From Anaerolineales bacterium UBA1136 (GTDB lineage: Bacteria > Chloroflexota > Anaerolineae > Anaerolineales > UBA11657): 6,415 nt of DNA. The position numbers and the translations under genes are program-made. The notes beneath the pieces were generated by a model. That model did not search any database. It worked only from the letters and a program-made list of their open reading frames with translations, and was not told where the DNA came from. How positions within the stretch are numbered: the stretch's first letter is position 1; each line of letters begins with the position of its first letter. The stretch is taken from positions 1,572-7,986 of the forward strand of contig DCAJ01000034.1 of assembly GCA_002311455.1 (NCBI GenBank), read 5' to 3'. Below are positions 6,254 to 6,415 of the stretch, in pieces.

Positions 6254-6259
6254 CCTCCT
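6254..6259 (-). promoter_or_regulatory. Consensus Shine-Dalgarno of the scramblase-like gene
   Basis: A full AGGAGG on the minus strand, six bases before ATG 6247. It is the strongest ribosome binding site in the window and fixes the start. It suggests the gene is well translated compared with the weak sites of its neighbours. Confidence 0.8.
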
Positions 6260-6302
6260 GTAATAAATACTATATAAGATATTATTGTCTAGCGATAAAA
6301 AC

Positions 6303-6415
6303 CTATCTTCCAGGCCTTTTTAGCGTATGCTCTTCAACAAGACTCGCATACATCTCTGGTCTGCGATCAGCTATCCTATCTACCATATGCTCGTGACTGC
6401 TGTGTATTCGAAGTT
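6303..6415 (-). CDS. C-terminal fragment of probable GntR-family regulator (FCD domain), 5' end outside window
   Basis: From the right edge the minus strand is open for 37 codons and ends at TAG 6303-6305. The visible residues include SSHEHMVDRIADRRPEMY and LVEEHTLKRPGR. They align with the last two helices of FCD ligand-binding domains of FadR-type GntR regulators: H-x4-D-x-I-x5-PE-x8-EH, with 22 residues between the two His. The final His is normally a metal ligand in that domain. The DNA-binding part lies outside the window, so the call rests on a short stretch. The scramblase-like gene starts 55 bases downstream on the same strand, so the two may be co-transcribed or the regulator may control it. 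Confidence 0.5.
   Translation of the reverse strand, partial: LRIHSSHEHMVDRIADRRPEMYASLVEEHTLKRPGR

Noticed and set aside
6297..6320. Terminator-like stem after the partial regulator gene (minus strand AAAGGCCT / AGGTTTTT)
   Set aside because: The stem depends on two G-U pairs and A-U pairs and overlaps the stop codon. It is too weak to call.

Overview
The window looks like chromosomal DNA from a low-to-moderate GC bacterium, most likely a member of the Chloroflexota. That placement is an inference from three things: the tandem pair of FHA genes at the left end (a C-terminal FHA protein followed by a small membrane-anchored FHA protein), the expansion of DinB-fold proteins, and a pentapeptide protein with a TKWP...GF.P tail. 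No rRNA, tRNA, CRISPR array, transposase or phage gene was seen.

Layout. Positions 1-876 (+ strand) hold the end of an FhaA-like protein and then a broken gene for a membrane-anchored FHA protein. That second gene has an in-frame TGA directly before the FHA core and a frameshift inside it. From 934 leftward-transcribed genes dominate: a pentapeptide-repeat protein (934-1302), three tandem DinB-like genes (1382-1876, 1923-2423, 2462-2962), and an amidase-signature hydrolase (3124-4527). A 198-base divergent intergenic region separates the amidase from a small + strand ABM-like/dimeric alpha-beta barrel gene (4726-5010). Right of that, again on the minus strand, lie a fourth DinB-like paralogue (5066-5557), a bacterial phospholipid-scramblase-like protein (5639-6247) and the C-terminal end of a probable GntR/FCD regulator (6303 to the window edge).

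How the genes may work together. The three tandem DinB genes are spaced 38 and 46 bases apart and probably form one transcript from a sigma70-like promoter near 3031-3059. The fourth copy is most like the leftmost copy, not its nearest neighbour. All four keep the His + H-x3-H metal-site pattern and share an invariant Cys seven residues before the first His, so none looks decayed. Their substrate is unknown. The regulator end, scramblase and fourth DinB gene are co-directional with gaps of 55 and 81 bases and could be co-transcribed. No clear single pathway links the genes. The items most worth a second look are the DinB paralogue family, the decayed membrane FHA gene, and a perfect 13-bp inverted repeat inside the amidase coding sequence.
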